From the NCBI GenBank assembly GCA_902526565.1, contig CABZLP010000004.1, positions 16,447-80,446 of the forward strand: a DNA stretch of 64,000 nt. The letters run 5' to 3'. This document shows, piece after piece, positions 53,655 through 64,000 of the stretch. Numbering within the stretch: position 1 is the stretch's first letter; each line of letters starts with the position of its first letter. This DNA is from an uncultured Pelagibacteraceae bacterium. GTDB taxonomy: Bacteria > Pseudomonadota > Alphaproteobacteria > Pelagibacterales > AG-422-B15. The position numbers and the translations under genes were made by a program. Under the pieces are notes generated by a model that was not told the DNA's origin, did no database searches, and saw only the letters and a list, made by a program, of their open reading frames with translations.

Positions 53655-55312
53655 ATACTTTCGACTACATAATAGCTGGAGCAGGTTCAGCAGGTTGCGT
53701 TTTGGCGAACAGACTTTCTAAAGATCCTGATACAAAGGTACTTTTAATCGAGGCAGGCGGAACCACATGGCATCCATTTGTTAAAATGCCAGCTGGTGTA
53801 CTCGAGCTAATATCTGGCGAAGGTGCAGGTAAATTTTATAATTATGGATATTGGACAGATGGTCAACCACATCTAAATAATAGAAAACTTTTCTTCCCAA
53901 GAGGTAAAGGCTTGGGCGGCTCAAGCAATATTAATGGAATGCTATATGTAAGAGGTCACTCACGTGATTATGATATATGGAGGCAGCTTGGAAATGAAGG
54001 ATGGTCTTATGAAGAAGTTTTGCCTTATTTTAAAAGAGCTGAAAAAAATGAAAATGGATCATCAGAATTTCATGGAAGCAATGGAGAGCTAAGTGTTCAA
54101 AATCCAGTTTTTGCAAATAATCCTCTACATCGTTGCTTTTTAAATGCTGGTAAAGAAGCAGGTTATAAATACATTGAAGACATTAATCAATATGACAATG
54201 AGGGTTTTGGACCATGTCCTCAAACGATTTCAAAAGGCTACAGAGCAAGTACAAGTTTTTCATTTTTAAATCCAATTAAAGAAAGAAAAAATTTGATGAT
54301 AGCAACTAACTCAACAACTAACAAACTATTATTCGAGGGCACTAAATGTGTTGGGCTTGAATACCTAAAAGGAAAAGAAGTAATAAAAGCTTATGCTGAA
54401 AGAGAAGTAATTGTATGTGGAGGCGCTATTAATTCACCACAAATTTTACAACTCTCAGGAATAGGTAAAGGGGATTACATAAAAAAATGGGGATTAAAAG
54501 TTGTAGCTGATCTTCCAGGAGTAGGTGAAAACTTACAAGACCATCTAGATGTATTATCTCACTATGAGTGCACACAGCCAGTAACGGAAGCAAAATATAC
54601 AGCTGGTGGACTTGCTGTATTTAGAATGGCCGCTATCTTGGCTCAATGGATGATAACAAAAAAAGGCCCTGGAAATGATATTGGTTTGTCTGGTGTATCA
54701 TTTTTAAAGACAGATGACACACTTGACCTACCAGACATACAAATGCATTTTGTTGGATCACTTTTAAAAGATCATGGAAAAACAAGACCTGATTCTCATG
54801 CGTTTAGTAATCATGTATGTCAGCTCAGACCAGAGAGTAGAGGCTATATTGCTTTAAAATCATTGGATCCTAAAGTGCCTCCAATTATACAACCAAACTA
54901 TTTTGCAACTCAAAAAGATCGAGATACTCTTATTAAAGGCGTAAAAATGTCTCGAGAAATAGTAAGTCAGTCTGCGTTTGATGAGTTTCGAGGTAAAGAA
55001 ATAACTCCAGGTATTCACATTCAAACAGATGAGGAAATAGAGGAATTTATCAGAAATGCCGCCGAAACAATTTATCATCCAGTTGGAACCTGCAAAATGG
55101 GCAGTGATGAATTTGCAGTCGTAGATGACAAATTAAGAGTTAGAGGTATCGAAAGTTTAAGAGTAATTGATGCGTCTGTAATGCCAACCCTTATTGGTGG
55201 AAACACAAACGCACCAACAATTATGATAGCTGACAAAATTTCTGATCATATTCTTGGCAATGAATTTCTTCCACCACAGCACGTAAACTATAAAGATAAA
55301 AACGCTGCATAA
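53651..55312 (+). CDS. GMC-family oxidoreductase (choline/alcohol dehydrogenase-like)
   Basis: FDYIIAGAGSAGCVLANRLSKDPDTKVLLIEAG; FPRGKGLGGSSNINGMLYVRGH; YHPVGTCKMG. Confidence 0.9.
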   Translation: MNTFDYIIAGAGSAGCVLANRLSKDPDTKVLLIEAGGTTWHPFVKMPAGVLELISGEGAGKFYNYGYWTDGQPHLNNRKLFFPRGKGLGGSSNINGMLYVRGHSRDYDIWRQLGNEGWSYEEVLPYFKRAEKNENGSSEFHGSNGELSVQNPVFANNPLHRCFLNAGKEAGYKYIEDINQYDNEGFGPCPQTISKGYRASTSFSFLNPIKERKNLMIATNSTTNKLLFEGTKCVGLEYLKGKEVIKAYAEREVIVCGGAINSPQILQLSGIGKGDYIKKWGLKVVADLPGVGENLQDHLDVLSHYECTQPVTEAKYTAGGLAVFRMAAILAQWMITKKGPGNDIGLSGVSFLKTDDTLDLPDIQMHFVGSLLKDHGKTRPDSHAFSNHVCQLRPESRGYIALKSLDPKVPPIIQPNYFATQKDRDTLIKGVKMSREIVSQSAFDEFRGKEITPGIHIQTDEEIEEFIRNAAETIYHPVGTCKMGSDEFAVVDDKLRVRGIESLRVIDASVMPTLIGGNTNAPTIMIADKISDHILGNEFLPPQHVNYKDKNAA

Positions 55313-55314
55313 TT

Positions 55315-57492
55315 TTGAATAAATTATTATTTTCAATTCTCGGAATAGCTCTATTATTTGTTCTAACAATTGTATTTGTTAATCAATATAATACTAGAAA
55401 TTTTGCACATACTAGTTTTTTAGAAATAGAAAAAAAATATTCTTATAAAATCGAAAGAGATCAGTTCGGAGTTCCTCATGTTTATGGGGATACTGACAAA
55501 GATGCGGCATTCGCATTTGCTTATGCGCAAGCAGAGGATGATTTAAAGCATGTAGAGATGATGATTAAAATGTCTCGTGGAGAGCTTTCAAATTTAAATT
55601 TCAATTCGAAGACATTCTCAGCCCTTTATTCACTTATTACCAACGATGGTGATATTATGGAAAACCTAGATGCAATTGAAGGAGTAGAATTAGATTACTT
55701 ATTTAAGTTTTTTAATGTTCATGAAACTGTTAATAAGAAAATCTCAGAAATTCCAGAGGAGACAATTAACTATATTAATGGTTATGCCGATGGACTTAAC
55801 TATTATGCAGCAAAAAATCCGAACTTAGTTGATCAATCTTTATATCCAGCTACTGTGAGTGATTTAGTTGCTGGAATGACCTTTCGAATGCCATTATTTT
55901 ATGGCATAGACCATTCAATCGCTGAACTCATTAATTTAATGGATAGTAAAGAAGAGGAAGTTGTAATGAATATGAACGCACTGTCTGATAATCCAATAGT
56001 TGCAAGCATAAATACATACTTTAAACCATCAGGCTCAAATGCATTTGCTGTTTCCAAAAGCAGATCACAAGACAATGAGACAATGCTTGTAATTAATTCA
56101 CACCAGCCATTAACGGGTCCAGTTGCTTGGTATGAAATACATATAAAAAGTGGAGAAGGGCTAAATATCATGGGTGGTACTTTTCCGGGATCACCATTTG
56201 TACATGTTGGCTTTAATGAACATCTCGGATGGGGTGCTACAGTGAATCAGCCAGATTTATCTGATATTTATGAAATAAAACTTAATCCAAAGAATAATAA
56301 TCAGTATGAACTAGATGATGAATGGGTAAACTTCACCGAAATTGATCAAAATTTTAAAGTCAAATTGTTTGGACCTTTTAATATTTCATATCCTATAAAA
56401 ATGTACCATTCAGTGCATGGGCCAGTTTTAAAAGACGGTAATAAAGCCTATGCCTTAAGGTTTGTTGGAATGAATGATGTCAACCATTCAACTGCATGGC
56501 TCAAAATGAATAAATCCAAAAATATCGATGAGTGGCTTGATGCCTTAAGAATGGAACAGCTACCTAGTTTAAATTTAGTTTACGCTGATAAAGATGATAA
56601 TATCTTTTTTGTTCATAATGCCAAGTCGCCAGTAAGAGATCCAAATTATAATTGGAAACAAGTAGTGCCTGGAAACAAAAGTGATTTAATCTGGAGAGAT
56701 TTTCACCCTTTTGAAAGTTTACCTCAGATCTTAAACCCAAGTTCCGGATATATTTTTAGCACTAATCAAAATCCCTTTTTTGTTACTGCGAAGGAAGATA
56801 ACCTATCTTTATCTAACTTCAATCCAACCATGGGTTTTCAAACACGAACAACGAATAGAGCGTATAGAGCATATGAACTCCTTGATGCCGATAAATCAAT
56901 ATCATTCAGCGAACTTGATAAATACAAACATGACAACAAGTTCTCCTATAATTCAAGACAATACAAATTCATGGAAGAAATTTTCAATCATGAATTTTCT
57001 GAAAATAAATTAAAAAATGCTCAAGAATTTTTAAAAGATTGGAATTTAGGCACTGACACAAATAATTTACATGCAGCTTTTGGAGTTTGCATTTTGTCTC
57101 CTGAATGGTTAGCCGAGATAACAAGAAAGCCTCGTCCTGATCCAATCGAAATCTTCATAAATTGTATTGACGAATTTGAAAAAAACTTTGGCACATTAAG
57201 CGTAAAATGGAGTGATATTAATTTATTAGAAAGAGGGTCAAGCTTAGTACACATTCAAGGAGGGCCAGATGTTTTACGGGCAATTTATGCTCCTCGAAGT
57301 GATGATGGCATACTTAAAGCTGTCGCTGGAGATGGCCTCTATATCTATGTTAAATGGGATGAAGATAAAAGACAGGTATCAAAAAGTATTCATCAATTCG
57401 GAAGTGCTACAATGAACATGGGTTCCCCGCACTATGATGATCAAATTAATTTATTTGCAAGCGAGAAGCTCAAAGATACGTTCTTTAATTGA
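55315..57492 (+). CDS. Penicillin acylase family N-terminal nucleophile hydrolase (TTG start)
   Basis: ERDQFGVPHVYGDTDKDAAFAFAYAQAEDDLKHVEMM; KPSGSNAFAVSKSRS (GSNA nucleophile region); GTFPGSPFVHVGFNEHLGWGATVNQPDLSDIYEI. Confidence 0.9.
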   Translation: MNKLLFSILGIALLFVLTIVFVNQYNTRNFAHTSFLEIEKKYSYKIERDQFGVPHVYGDTDKDAAFAFAYAQAEDDLKHVEMMIKMSRGELSNLNFNSKTFSALYSLITNDGDIMENLDAIEGVELDYLFKFFNVHETVNKKISEIPEETINYINGYADGLNYYAAKNPNLVDQSLYPATVSDLVAGMTFRMPLFYGIDHSIAELINLMDSKEEEVVMNMNALSDNPIVASINTYFKPSGSNAFAVSKSRSQDNETMLVINSHQPLTGPVAWYEIHIKSGEGLNIMGGTFPGSPFVHVGFNEHLGWGATVNQPDLSDIYEIKLNPKNNNQYELDDEWVNFTEIDQNFKVKLFGPFNISYPIKMYHSVHGPVLKDGNKAYALRFVGMNDVNHSTAWLKMNKSKNIDEWLDALRMEQLPSLNLVYADKDDNIFFVHNAKSPVRDPNYNWKQVVPGNKSDLIWRDFHPFESLPQILNPSSGYIFSTNQNPFFVTAKEDNLSLSNFNPTMGFQTRTTNRAYRAYELLDADKSISFSELDKYKHDNKFSYNSRQYKFMEEIFNHEFSENKLKNAQEFLKDWNLGTDTNNLHAAFGVCILSPEWLAEITRKPRPDPIEIFINCIDEFEKNFGTLSVKWSDINLLERGSSLVHIQGGPDVLRAIYAPRSDDGILKAVAGDGLYIYVKWDEDKRQVSKSIHQFGSATMNMGSPHYDDQINLFASEKLKDTFFN

Positions 57493-57528
57493 GCTTGTAG
57501 AAAAAAAATAATTATATAAAATTTTCAC

Positions 57529-59094
57529 ATGTTATTACATGAGCACTTAGAAAACGGAGCCGATAAAAATCCTAATTTTCCCTTCGCCGAATTTGAAGGA
57601 AATTCACTTTCTTATCAGGAAGCAAATTTATTAAGCAATCAATTAGCTAATAAATTCGTTTCAGAGGGTTTGGAAATTGGAGATAGATTTGCATTTCTTG
57701 CAAAAAATTGCACTGAAATGGCAATTATGTACTACGCTGCATCAAAAGTTGGCGTTGTTCCTGTTCCATTAAATTATCGTTTAGCAGACCAAGAATGGGC
57801 ATACATAATAAATGACTCTGAAGCAAAACTTATAATAGTTAGAGGAATTGAGTATTCGGACAGAATAAATCAAATTTCATCAGAATTAAAAAATATAAAA
57901 AAATATATTTCTGTATCGGTTGACAACAGTATTGAAAAATTTCATAATTTTTATGATTGGCTTTCAGATAGTTCGAATGAAAAACCAACTTTAAAAATCC
58001 ATAAAAATGACGACGTATATCAAATGTATACGAGTGGTACTACGGGTCATCCAAAAGGTGCCGTTCTTTTGCAGAGAAATGTTTCAGCTAATATTAGACA
58101 GTATTTAAATAGTTTAACTTTACCTAGGCCATCAAGAACTCTTTTAGTCGCACCGATGTATCATGCTGCCGCAATGATTAATATGTGCGGGTGCATTGCA
58201 ATAGGCGGAACAATTGTTATTCAAGAGGATTTTATTCCTCAAGATGTAGTAGATTGTCTAGCAAATGAAAAAATCACACATACAGTGCTCGTCCCTGCGA
58301 TGATCCAAGCTTGCTTAGTGTCAGTGCCAAATGTCGCAAGGAATGAATATAATGATTTGGATCAGATACATTATGGCGCCTCACCAATCGCTCCAGAAAC
58401 ACTCAAAAAGGCAATGGATGTTTTTAAGTGTAAATTTGGACAAGGTTTTGGAATGACAGAAACAGTAGCTGTAATCTGCTTAATGACACCTGAAGAACAC
58501 ATCCGTGCAATCGAAGAAAAACCTGATCTTTTAAAATCTTGTGGAAGACCGGCTATAGATACTCAAGTTGAAATTAGAGATGAAAATGAAAATCCACTAC
58601 CTGTTGGAGAGATAGGACAGATTTGTGCAAAAGGTCCTCAGATTATGAAAGGGTATTGGAATAAAAAAGAAGAAACAGAAAAGGCATTAATGGGAGGATG
58701 GATGCACACAGGCGATGCTGGACGAATGGATGAAGAGGGATTTGTTTATATCCAAGATAGAATAAAAGACATGATAGTATCGGGTGGTGAGAATATTTAT
58801 TCAACAGAAGTAGAAGCAGCCTTGTTTGCTCATCCAGATATTATTGACGCTGCCGTCATTGGTGTACCTAATGAAAAATATGGTGAAGTTGTTAAAGCTT
58901 GTATTGTAAAAAAAGAAGATTCCGATTTGACCGAGGAAGATGTAATCAATTTTTGTAAAGACAGAATTGCAAGCTATAAAAAACCTCAGTCAGTTGATTT
59001 TATCGATGAAGTTCCTAGAAATGCAAGTGGTAAAGTTCTTAAAAAAGTATTACGTGAACCGTACTGGAAAGATCAGGATCGACAAGTAAGTTAA
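57529..59094 (+). CDS. AMP-binding acyl-CoA synthetase
   Basis: VYQMYTSGTTGHPKGAVLLQRN; GQGFGMTETVAVICLM; WMHTGDAGRMDEEGFVYIQDRIKDMIVSGGENIYSTEVE. Confidence 0.94.
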   Translation: MLLHEHLENGADKNPNFPFAEFEGNSLSYQEANLLSNQLANKFVSEGLEIGDRFAFLAKNCTEMAIMYYAASKVGVVPVPLNYRLADQEWAYIINDSEAKLIIVRGIEYSDRINQISSELKNIKKYISVSVDNSIEKFHNFYDWLSDSSNEKPTLKIHKNDDVYQMYTSGTTGHPKGAVLLQRNVSANIRQYLNSLTLPRPSRTLLVAPMYHAAAMINMCGCIAIGGTIVIQEDFIPQDVVDCLANEKITHTVLVPAMIQACLVSVPNVARNEYNDLDQIHYGASPIAPETLKKAMDVFKCKFGQGFGMTETVAVICLMTPEEHIRAIEEKPDLLKSCGRPAIDTQVEIRDENENPLPVGEIGQICAKGPQIMKGYWNKKEETEKALMGGWMHTGDAGRMDEEGFVYIQDRIKDMIVSGGENIYSTEVEAALFAHPDIIDAAVIGVPNEKYGEVVKACIVKKEDSDLTEEDVINFCKDRIASYKKPQSVDFIDEVPRNASGKVLKKVLREPYWKDQDRQVS

Positions 59095-60542
59095 GCAGTA
59101 GCAGTACCACCGACAGTTAAGTTTTCAATTAACATAGTTGGCTGACCAACACCTACAGGTACACTCTGGCCGTCTTTACCGCAAGTTCCTATACCACTAT
59201 CCATTTTTGAGTCGTTGCCGACCATCTTTACTCTTTTAAGCACGTCTGGTCCATTACCTATCAAAGTAGCTCCCTTGACAGGATTTGTAACAACGCCATT
59301 TTCAATTTTATAAGCTTCTGTGCAGGTGAATACAAACTTTCCACTTGTAATATCTACTTGACCACCACCAAAATCTACTGCGTACAATCCATTTTTTACT
59401 GACTTTAGAATTTCTTTTGGATCTCTGTTTCCAGACAACATGTGAGTATTAGTCATTCTCGGCATTGGCAAATGTGCGTAACTTTCTCTTCGTCCATTTC
59501 CTGTTGGACTAACTCCCATCAATCTTGAATTGAGTCGGTCTTGCATATACCCCGTCAAAATTCCTTTCTCAATTAAAGTAGTACAACTCGTGGGTGTTCC
59601 CTCATCATCTATACTTAGAGATCCTCTTCTTGAGTCAATAGTGCCATCATCAACTACAGTTACTGCTTCATCAGCAATTTTCTCTCCAAGTAAATTGGAG
59701 AATGCAGATGTTTTTTTTCTATTAAAATCTCCTTCAAGTCCATGTCCAATCGCTTCATGAAGAAGTACTCCCGGATATCCTGGACCAAGTACCACATCCA
59801 TTTCACCTGCAGGTGTATCTACCGAAGTTAAATTTATCTCTGCTTGATTAATGGCATCGTCTACTTGTTGCTTCCAATGACTTGGATCTAGAAAAGATGA
59901 ATAATCGACTCTGCCACCTGAACCCCTGCTTCCATTTTCTTGTCTACCATCTTTCTCTAATACAATTGAAATATACAATCTGACTAATGGCCTTAAATCT
60001 TCTATAACAATTCCACCTGGTCTGTAGATACGAACTGCTTGCCACTCACCATTTAAAGATGCGGAGACTTGTTTAACCTTGGAATTTTTTGAACGTGCAT
60101 ATTCATCGATATCTTTTAATACATTAACTTTTTCAGAAAATTCTGTTTCATTAATAGGGTTTGTTTCGTTGTATAGCTTTTTATTAGTCTTAGAAAACGC
60201 AGTATTAAAATTTGCGTTGTTGTCTTTAGTGACAAAATTTACTGTATTAGATGCTCTTTTAAGGGACTTTTCATCTATGTCAGATGAATGAGCATAGCCA
60301 GAACTTTCACCTGCAACAGCTCTTAAACCAAAACCTTTCGATGTATCAAAAGAGGCACTTTTTAATCTTTGATCATCGTACACAAAGCTTTCACTTTCAC
60401 AAAATTCCATGAATAGTTCACCATCATCTGCCTTGTGAAGGGCGTTTGAAACTATTTTATCAACACTGCTATTGTCCAGAGTGCTTCTAGAGAAGAATAG
60501 GCTATCAGTAGATTGATTCTTTATGTCCTTGCTCATATTCAA
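59091..60542 (-). CDS. tldD: Metalloprotease TldD
   Basis: GYPGVLLHEAIGHGLEGDFNRKKTSAFSNLLGEKIA (HExxxH); GGGQVDITSGKFVFTCTEAY. Confidence 0.95.
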   Translation of the reverse strand: MNMSKDIKNQSTDSLFFSRSTLDNSSVDKIVSNALHKADDGELFMEFCESESFVYDDQRLKSASFDTSKGFGLRAVAGESSGYAHSSDIDEKSLKRASNTVNFVTKDNNANFNTAFSKTNKKLYNETNPINETEFSEKVNVLKDIDEYARSKNSKVKQVSASLNGEWQAVRIYRPGGIVIEDLRPLVRLYISIVLEKDGRQENGSRGSGGRVDYSSFLDPSHWKQQVDDAINQAEINLTSVDTPAGEMDVVLGPGYPGVLLHEAIGHGLEGDFNRKKTSAFSNLLGEKIADEAVTVVDDGTIDSRRGSLSIDDEGTPTSCTTLIEKGILTGYMQDRLNSRLMGVSPTGNGRRESYAHLPMPRMTNTHMLSGNRDPKEILKSVKNGLYAVDFGGGQVDITSGKFVFTCTEAYKIENGVVTNPVKGATLIGNGPDVLKRVKMVGNDSKMDSGIGTCGKDGQSVPVGVGQPTMLIENLTVGGTATA

Positions 60543-60609
60543 ATGCTCGATGAAATTACTCCAATTTTTTAAATTTATACTAAAAAAACCCTAAAAACTA
60601 ATAAAAATT

Positions 60610-60624
60610 GCGTCAAACTGTCGC
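60610..60624 (-). promoter_or_regulatory. Candidate RegA/RegR/ActR-type response-regulator box
   Basis: Minus strand GCGACAGTTTGACGC fits remembered consensus GNGRCRTTNNGNCGC with one mismatch; in the tldD-ctaC divergent intergenic region. Confidence 0.4.
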
Positions 60625-60706
60625 AAAATTACTCATAGTTTCTGAGAATTTAAACAGTATATATTAGTAATTAATGTTAACACCCGTATTTTCAATATCT
60701 ACTTAA

Positions 60707-61537
60707 ATGATGAACATAATCTTAAGAGTTTCTATATTAGTTTTTTTACCTTTCACAGCTTTTGCTAAAGAGGGTAAATCAGAAAACTGGCAACTTAGCT
60801 TTCAAGAGCCAGCAACTGATTTGATGTCAGATATTATTTCTTTCCATAGCTACATTCTTATGCCGATTATAACTGGTATTTCTTTGCTCGTCTTAGGTTT
60901 GCTTCTTTACATAATGTTCAGATTTAATAGTAATAGAAATGTAGTTGCATCTACGACAACGCATAACACAGTGATAGAAATACTATGGACTGTGATCCCA
61001 GTAATACTTTTAATAATTATAGCCATACCATCTTTTAGACTATTGTATGTTTCAGAAACAATTCCAAAAGCTGACTTGACCATTAAGGCAATAGGCAATC
61101 AATGGTATTGGACCTACGAATATCCCGATTATGAAGACATCGCATTCGACGCAAATATGCTTTTAGAAAACGAACTATCAGATCCTAAGTTGAGACTCTT
61201 AGAGACAGATACCCAGATTGTTGTACCTGTAAACAAGGTAGTTAAACTTCAAATCACATCTGCAGATGTACTTCATGCATGGACCATTCCTGCTTTTGGA
61301 GTAAAAATGGACGCAGTGCCAGGTAGATTGAATGAAACATGGTTTAAGGCTAATAAGGAAGGCATTTATTACGGTCAATGTTCAGAGCTATGCGGCGCTA
61401 AGCATGCATTCATGCCTATTAATGTTAAGGTTGTATCAGAAAGTGAATTTGACGATTGGCTAGACTTTGCAAAGGAAGAATACGCATCGTCTGGAATAGA
61501 CTATTCAAGTGAAACATTTGAACTTGCAAAAAACTAG
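60707..61537 (+). CDS. ctaC: Cytochrome c oxidase subunit II
   Basis: IKAIGNQWYWTYEYPDYEDIAFDANML; ADVLHAWTIPAFGVKMDAVPGRLNETWFKANKEGIYYGQCSELCGAKHAFMPI (CuA). Confidence 0.98.
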   Translation: MMNIILRVSILVFLPFTAFAKEGKSENWQLSFQEPATDLMSDIISFHSYILMPIITGISLLVLGLLLYIMFRFNSNRNVVASTTTHNTVIEILWTVIPVILLIIIAIPSFRLLYVSETIPKADLTIKAIGNQWYWTYEYPDYEDIAFDANMLLENELSDPKLRLLETDTQIVVPVNKVVKLQITSADVLHAWTIPAFGVKMDAVPGRLNETWFKANKEGIYYGQCSELCGAKHAFMPINVKVVSESEFDDWLDFAKEEYASSGIDYSSETFELAKN

Positions 61538-61551
61538 GTAATTCAGTTTAG

Positions 61552-63177
<1,626 letters not shown>

Positions 63178-63186
63178 TTAGGTCGA

Positions 63187-64000
63187 ATGGTAAATGTAAC
63201 TTCAGTTTCTGATAAACAAGAAATTGGGATCAATTCATTGTTTTCAAAGATTGGTTTCTATATCTCTTTATTAAAACCAAGAGTTATGTCTCTATCTATT
63301 TTTACCAGCTTTGTAGGCATGATCATTGCTCCAGGATTTATAACTATCTATGAGGGAGCTCTGATAATTTTAGCGATCTCAATCGGATCCGGTGCATCCG
63401 GTGCATTAAACATGTGGTATGAAAGAAAAACTGACCTCTTAATGGAAAGAACTAAGAGTAGAGTATTGCCTATGGGACTTATTAGTGCGAATGGAGCCCT
63501 TATTTACGGAATTACTTTGTCAGTATTTTCAATTTATCTTTTATACTATGCTGCAAACTTACTGTCTGCTTCAATTCTTCTTCTAACGATACTCTATTAT
63601 ATTTTTGTCTATACAATATGGCTAAAGAAAAGAACTCCACAAAATATTGTTATTGGCGGTGCCGCTGGAGCGTTCCCCCCAATTATTGGATGGACAGCTG
63701 TTACTGGCAGCATATCTCCTGAAATCATCCTGCTTTTTATTTTAATTTTTTTATGGACCCCGCCGCATTTTTGGGCACTCGCACTCTATAAATCTGATGA
63801 CTATAAAAGGGCAGGCATTCCAATGATGCCACTGGTCGTTGGAAATAAGAAAACAGTTAGTTTAATTATAGCTTATTCATTAACACTCTTACCTGTAACA
63901 CTTCTAATGAGTTACTACTATTCATTATTCTTTGGAACATTGTCATCTATCATGGGCATCTGCTTTATATATTTAGCATTAGATCTCAGAAAATATTTAG
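63187..64000 (+). CDS. ctaB: Protoheme IX farnesyltransferase (partial; runs off window end)
   Basis: MVNVTSVSDKQEIG...LLKPRVMSLSIFTSFVGMI...GAAGAFPPIIGWTAVTG...FLWTPPHFWALALYKSDDYKRAGIPMMP. Not in ORF track. Confidence 0.96.
   Translation, partial: MVNVTSVSDKQEIGINSLFSKIGFYISLLKPRVMSLSIFTSFVGMIIAPGFITIYEGALIILAISIGSGASGALNMWYERKTDLLMERTKSRVLPMGLISANGALIYGITLSVFSIYLLYYAANLLSASILLLTILYYIFVYTIWLKKRTPQNIVIGGAAGAFPPIIGWTAVTGSISPEIILLFILIFLWTPPHFWALALYKSDDYKRAGIPMMPLVVGNKKTVSLIIAYSLTLLPVTLLMSYYYSLFFGTLSSIMGICFIYLALDLRKYL

Overview
The window is about 64 kb of AT-rich, very compactly organised bacterial chromosome. Gene content and order (zapA-tkt-gap, yebC-tolQRAB-pal, rpoH/rluD, hdaH-xseB-ispA, tldD-ctaC-ctaD-ctaB) point to a streamlined marine-type alphaproteobacterium. 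Most of it is core housekeeping: Tol-Pal, tilS, ftsH, folP, glmM, purA, rpoH, aroC, ispB, glyS, nadABC, dihydroorotase, mnmA and cytochrome c oxidase, plus three tRNAs (Arg-TCG, Leu-GAG, Met-type CAT). No CRISPR array, IS element or integrase was seen. The most interesting region is ~19.6-33.3 kb, a dense quaternary-amine catabolic island. It holds a choline-dehydrogenase-like GMC enzyme, a ProXWV-type ABC transporter, a gamma-butyrobetaine-hydroxylase-like enzyme, a carnitine-dehydrogenase-like enzyme, a BKACE enzyme, an aldehyde dehydrogenase and an acetoacetyl-CoA synthetase. It ends in an adjacent 2OG oxygenase + HD-domain diiron-oxygenase-like pair resembling TmpA/TmpB (trimethylammonio-phosphonate degradation to glycine betaine). 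Other points: tkt is split by a -1 frame change at an in-frame A AAA AAG heptamer; a PD-(D/E)XK (Hjc-like) nuclease sits where ruvCAB normally lies; an alpha2-type GlyRS sits next to the S49 peptidase gene; phage-type genes flank tRNA-Arg; and a RegA/RegR-like box lies upstream of ctaC. All calls were made by eye from translated sequence; no database search was run.
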